This document shows positions 12,608-22,704 of a stretch of 64,000 nucleotides of DNA, one piece after another. The stretch comes from Ramazzottius varieornatus (taxonomy: Eukaryota > Tardigrada > Eutardigrada > Parachela > Ramazzottiidae), in contig BDGG01000006.1 in NCBI GenBank assembly GCA_001949185.1, forward strand, positions 292,827 through 356,826, given 5' to 3'. The notes below the pieces were generated by a model, which searched no databases, was not told where the DNA came from, and was given only the letters and a program-made list of their open reading frames with translations. Numbering within the stretch: position 1 is the first letter of the stretch; every line of letters starts with the position of its first letter. The position numbers and the translations under genes are program-made.

Positions 12608-13296
12608 AATGTTACACTCTACTTGATGGTGATTTCGCCAAGTTCCCAGGTCCCCCCTCATCTGTTTTTTGATGACCTCCTTCCTAACATTTCCCTCTTG
12701 TTCCTTCCCCCTGTGTTTTAGTGTTCCTCCCTGACAAACCCGATGCAGCTCTGCCTGGCCGTAATTTTTAGGATTGTTGATTTGAAATTTTTATCCTTTA
12801 TTTTTGCAGCTAATTCAGTCAAACTGAATGAACAAACCTGGCGTTAAAGATGTTCAAATGCTCATTATTTTCGAGGTTCGTCCGATGAGCGATGACGCTC
12901 CACAAATGATACGTGTCTTTCTGAATCAAAAGGCACTGTCAAATTATCTGTCACAGACTCACAGTGCAGAAAAGTCTCGTCACCGAGATAGTTCGTTTGG
13001 CCAGTGAGATGCAAATGTGCGAATCAAATACAGATTTGTCTGAAGATGAAGTGGAGCGTCAGACTCTGATATTAACACCCTGTTAGCAACAAACTGTGCT
13101 GCACATTGGGGGGTGTTGACGAATTTGACAGGTGGTTTATTGACAAAAGAAGCGCGAGGTAACCCACTTAACGCAACAAAACATGTAGGTACGCGCGAAA
13201 AAAAGTTTCCCCCTTATAACCGGCGCAACATCGAAAGCTGAAAATGTTTCCAGATGCCATCATCGATTACTGGTTGGAAGTCCATCACCTGGCATC
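12608..13296. other. Intergenic, PKA 3' region
   Basis: About 690 bp between the PKA stop and the cysteine-repeat gene. T-rich just after the stop codon. I find no coding frame and no clear repeat. The last 100 bp contain CCCCCTTATAACC (from 13210), a possible TATA-like element about 80 bp before the next start codon. Confidence 0.35.
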
Positions 13297-15291
13297 ATGT
13301 CGCTGCTGACAGCTGATTTCTTCATGATACTGGCGCTTTTTCTTCATGTGGCTGCTGGCGGTCCAGCGATGCAAGTCCAGCGAGGCAAACGACAAGTCCT
13401 CCTCAACAACCAACTGCCATCGGTCACCAACCAGGAAACGGCGGCGCAATGCGAGGCGCTAAGCGGTCAACCAGCCCCACTCGGATGCAGTTACCTTCCG
13501 CTAGTTAATGACGCCAGCGGCAACCCCCAAAACTGTCGTCTGGACTGTGCCGCCGGCGTCGCTCCCCTCTCCCTGCAAGCAGTGTCCAACGAACTGGGGC
13601 CTCTGACCTTCCCTCAACTAGGCGACGGCTTTTTCTCCAGCCTCAATCAAATCAATACCGTCGCCATCGATTTCAGCAACATCAACACTTACAGCGGCAA
13701 CTCCTTCGCCGTATTACCGACGACACCTTCCCCCTTCCTGACCACGGCCAGTAACCTTGTCAGGGGCAAGTTTCGACGCCTCTCCAGCTTAAGCTCCAGC
13801 AGCTTGATCGAGGCCTGCATCAATTCTGGTCAGGTGCCGGATGCTGGCTGTTCCTTCAATGGTAACGGCTCACCTGCGCCCTTTTTGACCTGCTCCCAGA
13901 GTTGCACTTCGGCCTTTTGTGATCCGCAAGCAGGTCCCCTCATCGAGCGTTGCTTGTGCGCTCGCGGAGCACCCCCGCTTGGCTGTAGTTACACCTTTGG
14001 AGGGACACTGGACCCACTGACCTGCTCACAAGTCTGTAGGCCTTCATTTCCGACCAGCCAAACTTTGCCGTCGGATGCCTTGATCGAAGCATGCATCGCT
14101 GCTGGTGCCTCCCCAGGTCCAGGTTGCTCTTTCAGCGGCTATGGCACGTTTGGGCCTCCGCCAACTTGCGGGCAAATCTGTCCTCCTCCACCCTTCCCCA
14201 TCGGTGCCCCATGTAGCCCGACGGCTGGTTCGCATATTGAGCAGTGCTTGTGCAGAGGACCGCCTAACCGTGGTTGCAGTTACAAGCTGGCAGGCTCTTC
14301 CAATCCCTTGTCCTGCTTGCAGATGTGCGTGGCGGTCTCTCCTATCACCCCGTCAACCACTACGCTACGCCCAACTGTTAATACTAGTTGCATTGCCCAG
14401 CAAGGTCCTCCGCCAGCAGGTTGCTCGTATGCCAGCAGCAGTCCCATATCGCCGGCCATGACTTGTGCAATAGTCTGTGGTCCTCCGCCTTTCTTAAGCT
14501 GCGATCCATATGTGGGCAGTCATATTGAGCGATGTTTATGTGCCAACCGAGCAAACGGAGGTCCTGCGCCTGGTTGTACTTACATGACAACGGGCTCATC
14601 CAACCCACTGACCTGTCCACAAGAGTGCTTTACGCCTAGCTTTCCCGATATCACCTCCACAAGCACGATATCTCCATCGACCACCATATCTGCGGACACA
14701 GCCATACAACAATGCCTGGATGTAAAAGGTCCTCCTTCGCGAGGCTGCTCATACAGCGGCACTGTGACGTCAAGTGGTATACTGACGTGTGCTCAAGTCT
14801 GTGCTCCTGCACCTTTTCCTATCAGTCCTCCTTGTGACCCCACCGTTGGATCAAACGTCGAGCGATGCTTGTGCGCTAATGGGTCACCGCCCAGTGGCTG
14901 CAGTTACTTGGCTAGCGGATCGTTCAATCCGTTGGCCTGTCTTCTGGTGTGCATTCCGCCGTCTCCCGCTGCAGGGGTTACAACGACCAGCTCGACTACA
15001 ACGCCTACGGTATGCTCTGCAGACGCACAGATTGAAAGTTGCATCGCTGCCGGGATATCTCCAGCTGCAGGCTGCAGTTTCAGTGGCACCGCTTCTCAAG
15101 GTATATGTGGTGAAGTTTGCCCACAGGATCCTCTCGTCAGTAGTCCCTGCGACCCAAATGCTGCAAGCCCCATTGAGCGCTGTCTGTGCATCCAAGGATC
15201 CCCTCCACCTGCATGCACCTACAAAACCTGTGGCTCAGGCCCTAATAGCTGTGCAATGCTTTGTGTAGCTCCAACCCCTTCTCCTGGTTAA
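13297..15291 (+). CDS. Secreted 10-Cys tandem-repeat protein, long form
   Basis: Intronless frame of 664 residues; family not recognised. It has a hydrophobic signal peptide (residues about 6-22), then RGKRQ, a furin-like dibasic site. The N-terminal part holds one half-repeat with spacing C-x(10)-GC-...-C-x3-C. The rest is five tandem units of roughly 85-90 residues. Each unit has about ten cysteines in two halves. The first half starts like LIEACI..G..P..GCSF and the second like IERCLC..G.PP.GCSY, then NPLTC..C. Pro/Ser/Thr-rich linkers join units, with TTTSSTTTP-like stretches near the end. The protein is probably extracellular, disulphide-bonded and O-glycosylated. A one-unit paralogue lies at 44880-45743 on the other strand. 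Its role is unknown; matrix, cuticle or egg-shell structure is only a guess. Confidence 0.85.
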   Translation: MSLLTADFFMILALFLHVAAGGPAMQVQRGKRQVLLNNQLPSVTNQETAAQCEALSGQPAPLGCSYLPLVNDASGNPQNCRLDCAAGVAPLSLQAVSNELGPLTFPQLGDGFFSSLNQINTVAIDFSNINTYSGNSFAVLPTTPSPFLTTASNLVRGKFRRLSSLSSSSLIEACINSGQVPDAGCSFNGNGSPAPFLTCSQSCTSAFCDPQAGPLIERCLCARGAPPLGCSYTFGGTLDPLTCSQVCRPSFPTSQTLPSDALIEACIAAGASPGPGCSFSGYGTFGPPPTCGQICPPPPFPIGAPCSPTAGSHIEQCLCRGPPNRGCSYKLAGSSNPLSCLQMCVAVSPITPSTTTLRPTVNTSCIAQQGPPPAGCSYASSSPISPAMTCAIVCGPPPFLSCDPYVGSHIERCLCANRANGGPAPGCTYMTTGSSNPLTCPQECFTPSFPDITSTSTISPSTTISADTAIQQCLDVKGPPSRGCSYSGTVTSSGILTCAQVCAPAPFPISPPCDPTVGSNVERCLCANGSPPSGCSYLASGSFNPLACLLVCIPPSPAAGVTTTSSTTTPTVCSADAQIESCIAAGISPAAGCSFSGTASQGICGEVCPQDPLVSSPCDPNAASPIERCLCIQGSPPPACTYKTCGSGPNSCAMLCVAPTPSPG

Positions 15292-16448
15292 TCATCATCA
15301 GCAACTTAGCTTATATTGCTGTAATGTGTGTAATAAGATTTTCCTTCACTGAAGCTTTTCGCCAAAGCAACCCCAATTTCACTATGTAGTCCAAGAAAAA
15401 GAATATGCTACACACTTACAGAGTAATGCACGTCAGCGGAGCGTTCCACTGGGCCTAGCATCTTATCAGGCCGAGCGAAGCCAGGCCCTTTTAAGTCTGT
15501 CAAGATTTCAATGGACGGTCAGATTCTTCGAGCTGTCAGATATCGCAAACACAGTACTGAAAAAAGACACGCCACTTGATCGGGGTGATCAAAATTTTTA
15601 CTGGAGAACCGTACTGTAAGTCACAAGTTACGACTTACAATGGCAGTACACGTAACTGGAATAATTATTGGCCACCCGTTTATTTCGGCGATCAGTGAGC
15701 GACTCGATTGAATCGACTGAAGATCATCCACATAGCTTATGAACATGAAAGGTCCACCAGACGAAGGCAAAACAGTCGGCTTTCTAGACGGCTCCAAAAG
15801 CGGGTGACCAATCATTGGGAACCGGCCAACAATTATCCGAGGTACGTGTGCTGCACCCATTTTCGCGCCGAAAACGCACTGTCACCACGCCAGCAGCAAC
15901 CCTAATCAAAGTGCTCGCTCTACAATGGTTTGCCTCCTTTGCTCGGCCTTTCCAGTGGTCAGAACCACTAGCTAGTTGGTACAGTGGTAATGGATCATTG
16001 CCGCACTTAATGGCCACATTGATGCGAGCGAGCTCCTGATTCACCCGTATGGGTTCGCTCTCTGTCAGCTCGATGCTGCCGTGCCACTCACTCCACACAG
16101 CACCAACATAACACGATCTTTCAGCAAGGATGAAGCCGTTCTGCATGTCCCTCCTTCCTTGTACACACAGCTCCTTTCTTCCCACCATCAGCTTAAGCAG
16201 CCGACGGCTCAGCGTGCTCCACGCGTAATCATCTGTCTCACTTCGCTTACGGACCTTAACAGAGCTGCTGTCCCCTTCGACGTTTATCTACGTGCACTAT
16301 GCTTCTCCACCATCCTTCTTCCTTCTCTTCTGCGTCATATAAAGTACATTTTTTGTGCTTTCGTAACGATAATCTTCCAGCTGTCCGTCTCGACGACCTT
16401 CTCTAGCTAACTGGGTAAGCAAGCTGCTTTCTGGACATAATATTGAAT
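15292..16448. other. Intergenic, upstream of NALF
   Basis: About 1.15 kb without a convincing gene. A 134-codon minus-strand frame (15784-16188) has no recognisable domain, signal or splice pattern, and I treat it as chance. The stretch probably contains the 3' region of the cysteine-repeat gene and the promoter of NALF. Confidence 0.35.
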
Positions 16449-18081
16449 ATGGAGTTCTGGCCCAGCTCACCATGGCGGTTCGAACATCAGTTGGATTATA
16501 GAGCTGTCCGACCGCGAGAAGATATTGCCCAGCTGAAACAGCGCGAAAGGAAGGCGCAAGAAGCGGAGAAAGCATCGACATGGAACGGCATCCCCGTAGG
16601 CAGACGGCACAGCGGCGTCAAGGCACATCTAATTGACTTATCATATCTAAGCCTAGCCTTGACGTTCCTCTTCAGCAGCTCCACAACGCTGGCAGCCACC
16701 TTCACGCCAGCTGATGCTTCTCTCCTCGTCACGCTCAGCCCGGGCCCCACTCCTGCTGTTGACATGCCGGAAGTCAATTACCCCAGCCGAAAACCCATCT
16801 CATACACCCGCAACGATACCTCCATCTGTCAAAACAGCACCAATAGCCGGCTAAGGAATATCTCCTCGTATTATCATACACCGTGGTTGGATCGTTCATT
16901 TTGTTCATTTCCGCGTGATGACCTATCTCTTTCTGAACCAAGTATTCAGCTTTCTCAGCTCCCCGTTAGCTCTGATTGTCGTCCCAGCGACCCTTCCGTA
17001 TTGGACAAGTTGCTCTTTCAATGTGATATGGCCCCGGCTAAGCGTTCGCGACAGAATTTCCAGGCCTCCAAGCTGGAATTTTGCTCGGATTACGGGCTGG
17101 AGAAAGTGTTGGGTGGATACGATGCCTGCGTCATGAAAGGCGAGAAGGAAGAGTGCCAGCAGTGTCTGCGCAGTATTTACCAAATGGACCAGCAGGTCAA
17201 ACTTGTCTATTGCCATTTTGCACGGGATATCCTGGGTCGCTTCGACTGCGAGACACCCTTCTCCGTCAAATGGAACTGCACGCACTGCCAGGTTCGTGCT
17301 AGCTAGCCCAAGAGAGAACTCAAGCACAGCTGTAATGATAGGCCTAGCGCTTACATAATCAGCGGCTTATAGCTTCCTCCATCGACAGACTTGACGCCAC
17401 ATGTAACTCCGTTGAATAAAGAGGGCTGGAAAAAAACCAATCGATGTCTCCTCCTCTGAATATACATACCAACTAGCCGGATCTTTGTTCTTTGCTTCAG
17501 CAGACTTTTCAAGCTGTCAAGAACTCAAATGCGGGCCCTTATCTACCGCCCATTGTAGTTAGAAAGAAGTTGGCGAGCACAATGTCAGTTTCTTTGTCTT
17601 TGGCAGACGGCATACCGGCAGTGGTTGTGCGCCATGTTGATCCCCTTTCGCATGGACGAATACCTGATCAAGCCATGCCGCACATTCTGCACCGTGGTCG
17701 AACAACGCTGTCCATACTTGACTCCCGACGACCGTGTCATCATCGCCGGCGAACCCATGTTCCTTTGCAAAGGTAGGCCGCAACACCAGCAAGCCTCTTG
17801 TCTTCCTCACTGCCTCAACCATACAAACTTGTTTTGTAGACCCGGACATTCCCGAGCTGTACTCGGCCTATGACGAGCCACCACACTGCTACCAACCCTG
17901 CCATCTTCATCCCGGCCTCGAACCGGCGGAAGCCTGTCGAGACCACGAATTGCTCAAAGACCAACTGGCGGCCTATTACAACATGTCAAAGCATCCCCTG
18001 TCTTCCTCCAGCATACTCAACCTCTGTCATTTCGTCGCACTTTTATCCCTATTCCTGCCCGTAGTATTAGTCTCTGCATAA
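16449..18081 (+). CDS. NALF1: NALCN channel auxiliary factor (NALF / FAM155, NLF-1)
   Basis: Auxiliary subunit needed for folding and surface delivery of the NALCN sodium-leak channel. Exons 16449-17291, 17607-17772 and 17840-18081 give 416 residues. A hydrophobic anchor lies at about residues 64-88. A Frizzled-like cysteine-rich domain follows, with CQQCLRSIYQ, HCQTAYRQWLCA, KPCRTFCTVVEQRCPYLTP, GEPMFLCK and DEPPHC. A C-terminal hydrophobic segment ends in LLSLFLPVVLVSA. Cysteine spacing, the CPYLTP...GEPMFLC block and the hydrophobic end match FAM155/NALF proteins as I remember them. ATG at 16449 is the first in frame. In intron 1 the frame reaches a stop at 17304-17306, and an AATAAA follows at about 17415, so a shortened transcript without the last cysteines is possible. 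Confidence 0.8.
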
Positions 18082-18156
18082 ATTTTGTTTGATCCTAGTC
18101 CAGTCTTTCCACAAAGAAAGAAAGAAATGGGAGCTCAGTGAGCAGAGTCGAGACCA

Positions 18157-18236
18157 TCTCCAAGTGGTTCACGCTCCCACTTAAGAAGACCGCGTAAATG
18201 CGCCACTTTACAAAGTCTTGTCGAATTTCCTTCCGA
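18157..18236 (+). repeat. Repeat family A, copy outside introns
   Basis: Between the NALF and PP2C genes. Degenerate: CCAAGTGGTTCACG, then ATGCGCCACTTTAC, then the tail AGTCTTGTCGAATTTCCTTC. The only copy seen outside a gene body, though it may lie in the NALF 3' UTR. Confidence 0.6.
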
Positions 18237-18515
18237 ACGTGAAACTTACCAAGTCCTTATTACAATGCATCCCGTTACAATAAATAGTAATAAAAGTGTT
18301 ACTGCAATGAAGTAACAAAGCCTTCCCCAACCTATCGTCAAAAAGTTGTTTTCCGGGCAGACCAGAAGTAAATTATACCAGCTAGTAAAAAAGACCGGCG
18401 CGCCATTCTTGCCATCGGTCGAAGCTAGTCACATAAAGAGTACTCGTATAGGCTAAGAAGAGGGGGAAGTCTACCGTAATGAAAACCTCTATCTGTGTGA
18501 TACTGCTCGACAGCG

Positions 18516-20604
18516 TTAATCGGTGGCGACCTCTTGACTACTCTGTGTCTCAGCCTTGAGTTCTTGAGCTGCCGCAATGTCCAGCTTGGGTAGGGTGGTG
18601 ATGGGACTGAGGGGTGGACCGACGTCCAGCTTGGTCGGCAGGTCGGACTGTGCTACTTGTGAAGGGGAAGGAGTGTCGGTGGCCGCGTGCTCGGCCCCCG
18701 GTGGTGAGACCTGCTTGGCCCGGAAGTAGCCCATGACGGCGCTGTTGGAAGACCGGCCCGGCTCTTGACGAAGCTCCTGGTTCGGCCGCACTTCCCGCCA
18801 CACACGCTCAATCACGTATCGCCTGTGCAACAACATCATACGATAACCACTGGGAAAGAGGACTGCTGCAAGGACTTACTTGGCATTCATGGAGCCGCCA
18901 GGTGGGAAGCTCACTCCGCGTCGCTCCAAGATGCCTGATACCAGATGCGTTAGCGTGCTCACGTCCATTTCAGCATTTTCTGGTGTATTATCTTTTAAGA
19001 TATCTGAAAAAGTACATATTCGCATTTACGATATCCAGCACAGAAACCAGGCATACTTCCTGATGATAGGTGACCGCGTTTTCCTACCTTTTACAACATC
19101 GGCTATCGTACTGTCCAGCTCTTCTTCGTTCTTCTTGGCCGATTCGGAGACATGCGGCGCTCCGGGCAGCAAAATTATTACCACACTTATGTTATCCCGA
19201 GATCCCTGAAAGCACACAACCAACCCTTATTACCTGGTCAGGCAAATACGCAGTTAACAGCCTTTCCAGATGCACCTGCATACACCTGTGTCAAGATAAA
19301 ACTAGGGCTGCCTGTATGCAGGTGGATAATCGAAGACAATCTCATGCACCTGCATACCATTGGAGCATGGTAGGTATGAGATTCGTCGTATGCAGGTGCG
19401 TGCAAAGCGGCCCAAAACTTCAGGTGGTAGCCTGACCTTATTCAAGCAGTTGTCGACGAGGCTTTCACAGATGGCTTCCAGGTCATCAGTGACCGTCAGC
19501 TGATACCTGACAAAGGTGCAAGCATCCTCGTTGCTCATGACGTCCCAGACGCCGTCACAGGCCAGCAGGATAAACTCGTCCTGACTGCTGCGCAGGAAGT
19601 CTGAAATCTCGGGTTCGGGACTGATGAGTTGTTGAAAAGGGCCCATATTGGGCACGCGCTTGTACTCAAAGTCGCCCAGTGCCCGCGAGACGGCCAAGCT
19701 GCCATTGACACGCTGGATCATGACCGAGCCGCCGGCATTCTGGATGCGCTCCTTCTCTAGGGGGTTGATAGGCTTGTGGTCGTAAGTGGCCAGTGCCACC
19801 ATCTCTTTGGACACCACCAGGCCCCGACTGTCCCCACAGTTGGCCAGGTAGATGGTGTCGGGACTGACTAACGCACAGATGGCCGTCGAACCCGAACGGT
19901 CTTCCCCCGTCACCACGTCCGGCAGCTTGCGCATAAACTCATCTAACTACAAACACACAGAAACAATGCATTCAAGTTCTAACAGGGCCGTGCCCGGCAC
20001 GAACCTGTTCGCTGACTCCACGAGAATTCATCAGAGAAAAAGGCCCAGCAACGGAGCTGTTCGTCAAGTGTTTGCGGTTTCACAAAAAGATTCACAGAAA
20101 AAAAACCGCCTAAACGAGTTAAAACATGCGCAGCTTTGAACTCTGACGGCGAAAATTTGAATTTTCGACAAGTCTTACATTTAGAAAGCCACGAATGAGG
20201 CCGTTCTTTATGAGGTCCCTCTTCTTTTCCGGTGAAAGGTTCTGATCTTTCAGCTGCTGAAACTCATCCGTCTCCATGATATACTTCAGCATGTTCTCTG
20301 AGCAGAACTTGCTGACTTTGCCGCCCGCGTGCCCATCGTACACGCCGAAAAACGACCTGCAAACGCGAGAAAAATCGATATGTCCTTCGATCAACCCAAT
20401 GGAAATACATCGGATAATTGACGATATTTCTTTCTTATATTTTTACCACTGGTCAAAAGGAGCGCCGAGAGCGGTGAGAGCAGTGTGGGCATCCTCCATG
20501 TCGATGCGCCATCCCTGCATGGAGCATATGGCGTAACGCAGGCCATTGCCACTGCCCGACTCGCAGTGTTTGTCAGTTTTGGGCTTGTCCAGAAACGCTC
20601 CCAT
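18516..20604 (-). CDS. PPM1A: PP2C-family Ser/Thr phosphatase (PPM1A/B type)
   Basis: Metal-dependent protein phosphatase. Exons 20604-20447, 20356-20179, 19946-19437, 19205-19088, 19003-18880 and 18822-18516 give 464 residues from [13 protein letters not shown], which is how animal PPM1A/B proteins begin. Visible family motifs are the [13 protein letters not shown] metal-binding strand, GVYDGHAGG, the [18 protein letters not shown] strand, [22 protein letters not shown] and [10 protein letters not shown]. These carry the usual Asp residues for two metals. The C-terminal 100 residues after the helical PPM1 tail are Pro/Ser-rich and lineage-specific. The exon starting at 20643 stays open upstream of the Met and can splice to an upstream exon that adds an N-terminal extension (see separate entry). 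Confidence 0.93.
19270..19400. repeat. Cluster of ATGCACCTGCATAC motifs
   Basis: PP2C intron 19206-19436. The 14-mer ATGCACCTGCATAC occurs at 19270 and 19344. Its inverse, GTATGCAGGTG, occurs at 19314 and 19388. The paired spacing of 44 and the period of 74 bp are identical, while the sequence between the motifs is unrelated. Confidence 0.7.
19983..20050 (+). repeat. Intronic repeat family B, copy 2
   Basis: PP2C intron 19947-20178. It begins AGGGCCGTGCCCGGCACGAA with CCTGTTCG following, then degenerates through GAGAATTCATCAGAGAAAAA. It shares block order with copies in myosin V, SNX and GNPTAB introns. Confidence 0.65.
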
Positions 20605-20739
20605 TGCCGAGGAAGGCCACTCTATGGAAGCTGCTGCACCGATCTGCAACCATTACTTATCCATCGCCAAAACTTAAGGGAAATCGGCAGTCAAACTCCA
20701 CAAGACTATTTTTCCGGCTGCTTGACCACTCTGACTTAC

Positions 20740-20958
20740 CAAAAGTGGAGGTAAGACAACCTTGGGCGAGCGTTTAACCCGGGTTTCGGTAGGCTTGGAA
20801 GGCTGGACTGGCGAGGAGTGCTTGAAGACTTGTCGAAGACGCTGCCTCAACCCCGACAAGACCCGTGGGAGCCGAATTTTCAAACCTGCAACGAGGGAGA
20901 ACAGCAAAATCATCCACATCACAGTGAGGGAAGCCACACCGAAAACGCTGGGTTGCAT
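20740..20958 (-). CDS. Candidate N-terminal exon of PP2C with membrane segment
   Basis: A frame open from ATG at 20958 ends at a strong donor (TTTTG then GTAAGT). It joins in phase 0 to the acceptor at 20643 of the PP2C exon. The splice adds 86 residues ahead of MGAFLDKP without any stop, giving a 550-residue form. The added part contains a hydrophobic run (VASLTVMWMILLFSLVAG) followed by basic residues (KIRLPRVLSGLRQRLRQ), the pattern of a signal anchor. PPM1L is a known animal PP2C with an N-terminal membrane anchor. Alternatively this is a 5' UTR exon whose frame is open by chance. Confidence 0.45.
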
Positions 20959-22704
20959 TTCAAGTATTACAGAGACGGAAATCAGGACATACTGTAGATT
21001 GTACACGGTTTATAAACTGTCAACGTAACGTCGCTTCATGCCCATATTATCTTATTCACAAGATTTTTATCTGTAAGCTAAATAAGTAGGAGACTTAATT
21101 GAAGAGCTCATTTCAGAGTTTTTCGACAGTTTGCTCTGCTCGGTTTCTTACGAGGTCGGTCGGCTGAGTCTAACCTTAGATTATTCCGCGTGGGGTGAGA
21201 TACTGGCCTTTCTAACCTTCATGAATTTGCAAATCTCCCGTAGTTTACGCGTGATGTGCATTTAAAAACGAATCGTGGAGCGCCATCGGAAATCGATGGA
21301 GAAGGAGAGAGAGCGTCAACACGACAGAGCTTCACTTTCAACAACTTTCTCTTCAGTACCACCCAAGAAAATCCCGCCATCCACGCTTCCTTTCTCATTC
21401 GACAGTCCTACACCGTCCACAATCCTGCCAGCGAGAAATCAGAGCAACTGATGCCAGGAGGAAGCCGCCAACGTGGTGTGCCTGTTCGCCTCTCTCCACA
21501 CCGTTAACAGGATGCTCTACTCAATCCTCATCTACAGCCTCCATTATAGCCGTTATGACCCTTCACACTGCGCCACATGCTCATTTAAATCGTCTCGTGA
21601 GTGTGCTACATCCACGGGGATTCATACCTACCTGCAAAAAGCTCCAAATTACAGACGCTTACTTCCCCTCATGAAAGAAAAAAACTTCTGAAGAAAATAC
21701 TAGCTTATTGAACTACCGCCAATCAAGTCAATCAACCACATCCTGACTCAATCAGCAATCAACTGAGGGAACACCTTCGAAAATTCATTCTCCACCCAAA
21801 ACGTCAACTTCTCTCCTTTGTCGCAGCATCTCTATTTCCCCACAACTTCTTAGAAGCCCGCGGAGGTTCTCTTAGAGAAGCCGAGATGTTTTCCACGAAC
21901 AAATGATAGTTTCACCTGAATGAGAGCAGCTGGTTACCGCGACGACGTGCTGCTCCTTTCTTTCTTTGCTTGCTTCCCCTCGCCCTGCTGAGATAGCTTT
22001 CCCTTCGTCCGCTCACAGTTCCGTAAAGTGAAGGCTGATCAGAACGGTAAACCACGCTTCAGATTCCGAGTAGGAACAGAAAACGAGAAGGTGGAACGAT
22101 AAGTAAACTTTCGAGTACGAGATCGACTTACGGGTCCTACAATAACTCTTCCCTTCGTCAGCCAATCTAGCGCTTCCGAATCCACATAACTCCAAATGAT
22201 GAATACTATGAGCGTATTTCGCGAGGTTGAACAGGGAATAAATTATTATCGCGTTTGCGATGGTGATATGAGGGAGAAGAGGCGACTGACCGTCGACGGA
22301 CGAAGAAATAAAACTTTTGCCCGTTGCATAAATTAGATTCTGTTGCAACAAATCAATCAAGAAAACCAAATGTATTGCACAGCTATCTGGGGCGAAGCTG
22401 ATAGCTCTTTCGCTATTGCTACGATTGATTGATAGTTCGGGTTGCCTTACTGGAATGCTTCCGCTTCGCTTCTTCCACCCGCCTGGTTATCACGCCTACT
22501 CTGCATCAAAACAGATGGGAGTAGGGTCTATCCCGTAAACCTCCGCGTAGGACTTACACTTACTTGATTAGGGCAACTTGATTGGGATCAGCTGGTCGGA
22601 CAATTCGTTCAAATCTGCTGACTGCTGGCTGAGTGCTGAGCGATAAGATTCTTTCCTTCACAGGTAATCCATCAAGCGAAGCTCTTCTGCACGAAATTCT
22701 AGCC
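20959..22704. other. Intergenic between PP2C and sorting nexin
   Basis: About 1.7 kb between divergently transcribed genes, presumably holding both promoters. Frames here are short and have no recognisable domains. An acceptor-like TTCCTTCACAG at about 22663, followed by an open frame, suggests a 5' UTR exon of the sorting nexin begins just before its ATG. Confidence 0.4.

Noticed and set aside
15784-16188. 134-codon minus-strand frame upstream of NALF
   Set aside because: No domain, signal peptide, splice context or Met context; overlaps another open frame on the opposite strand.
22013-22369. 118-codon minus-strand frame in the PP2C-SNX intergenic region
   Set aside because: No domain or start support; AT-rich sequence where a chance open frame of this size is not surprising.
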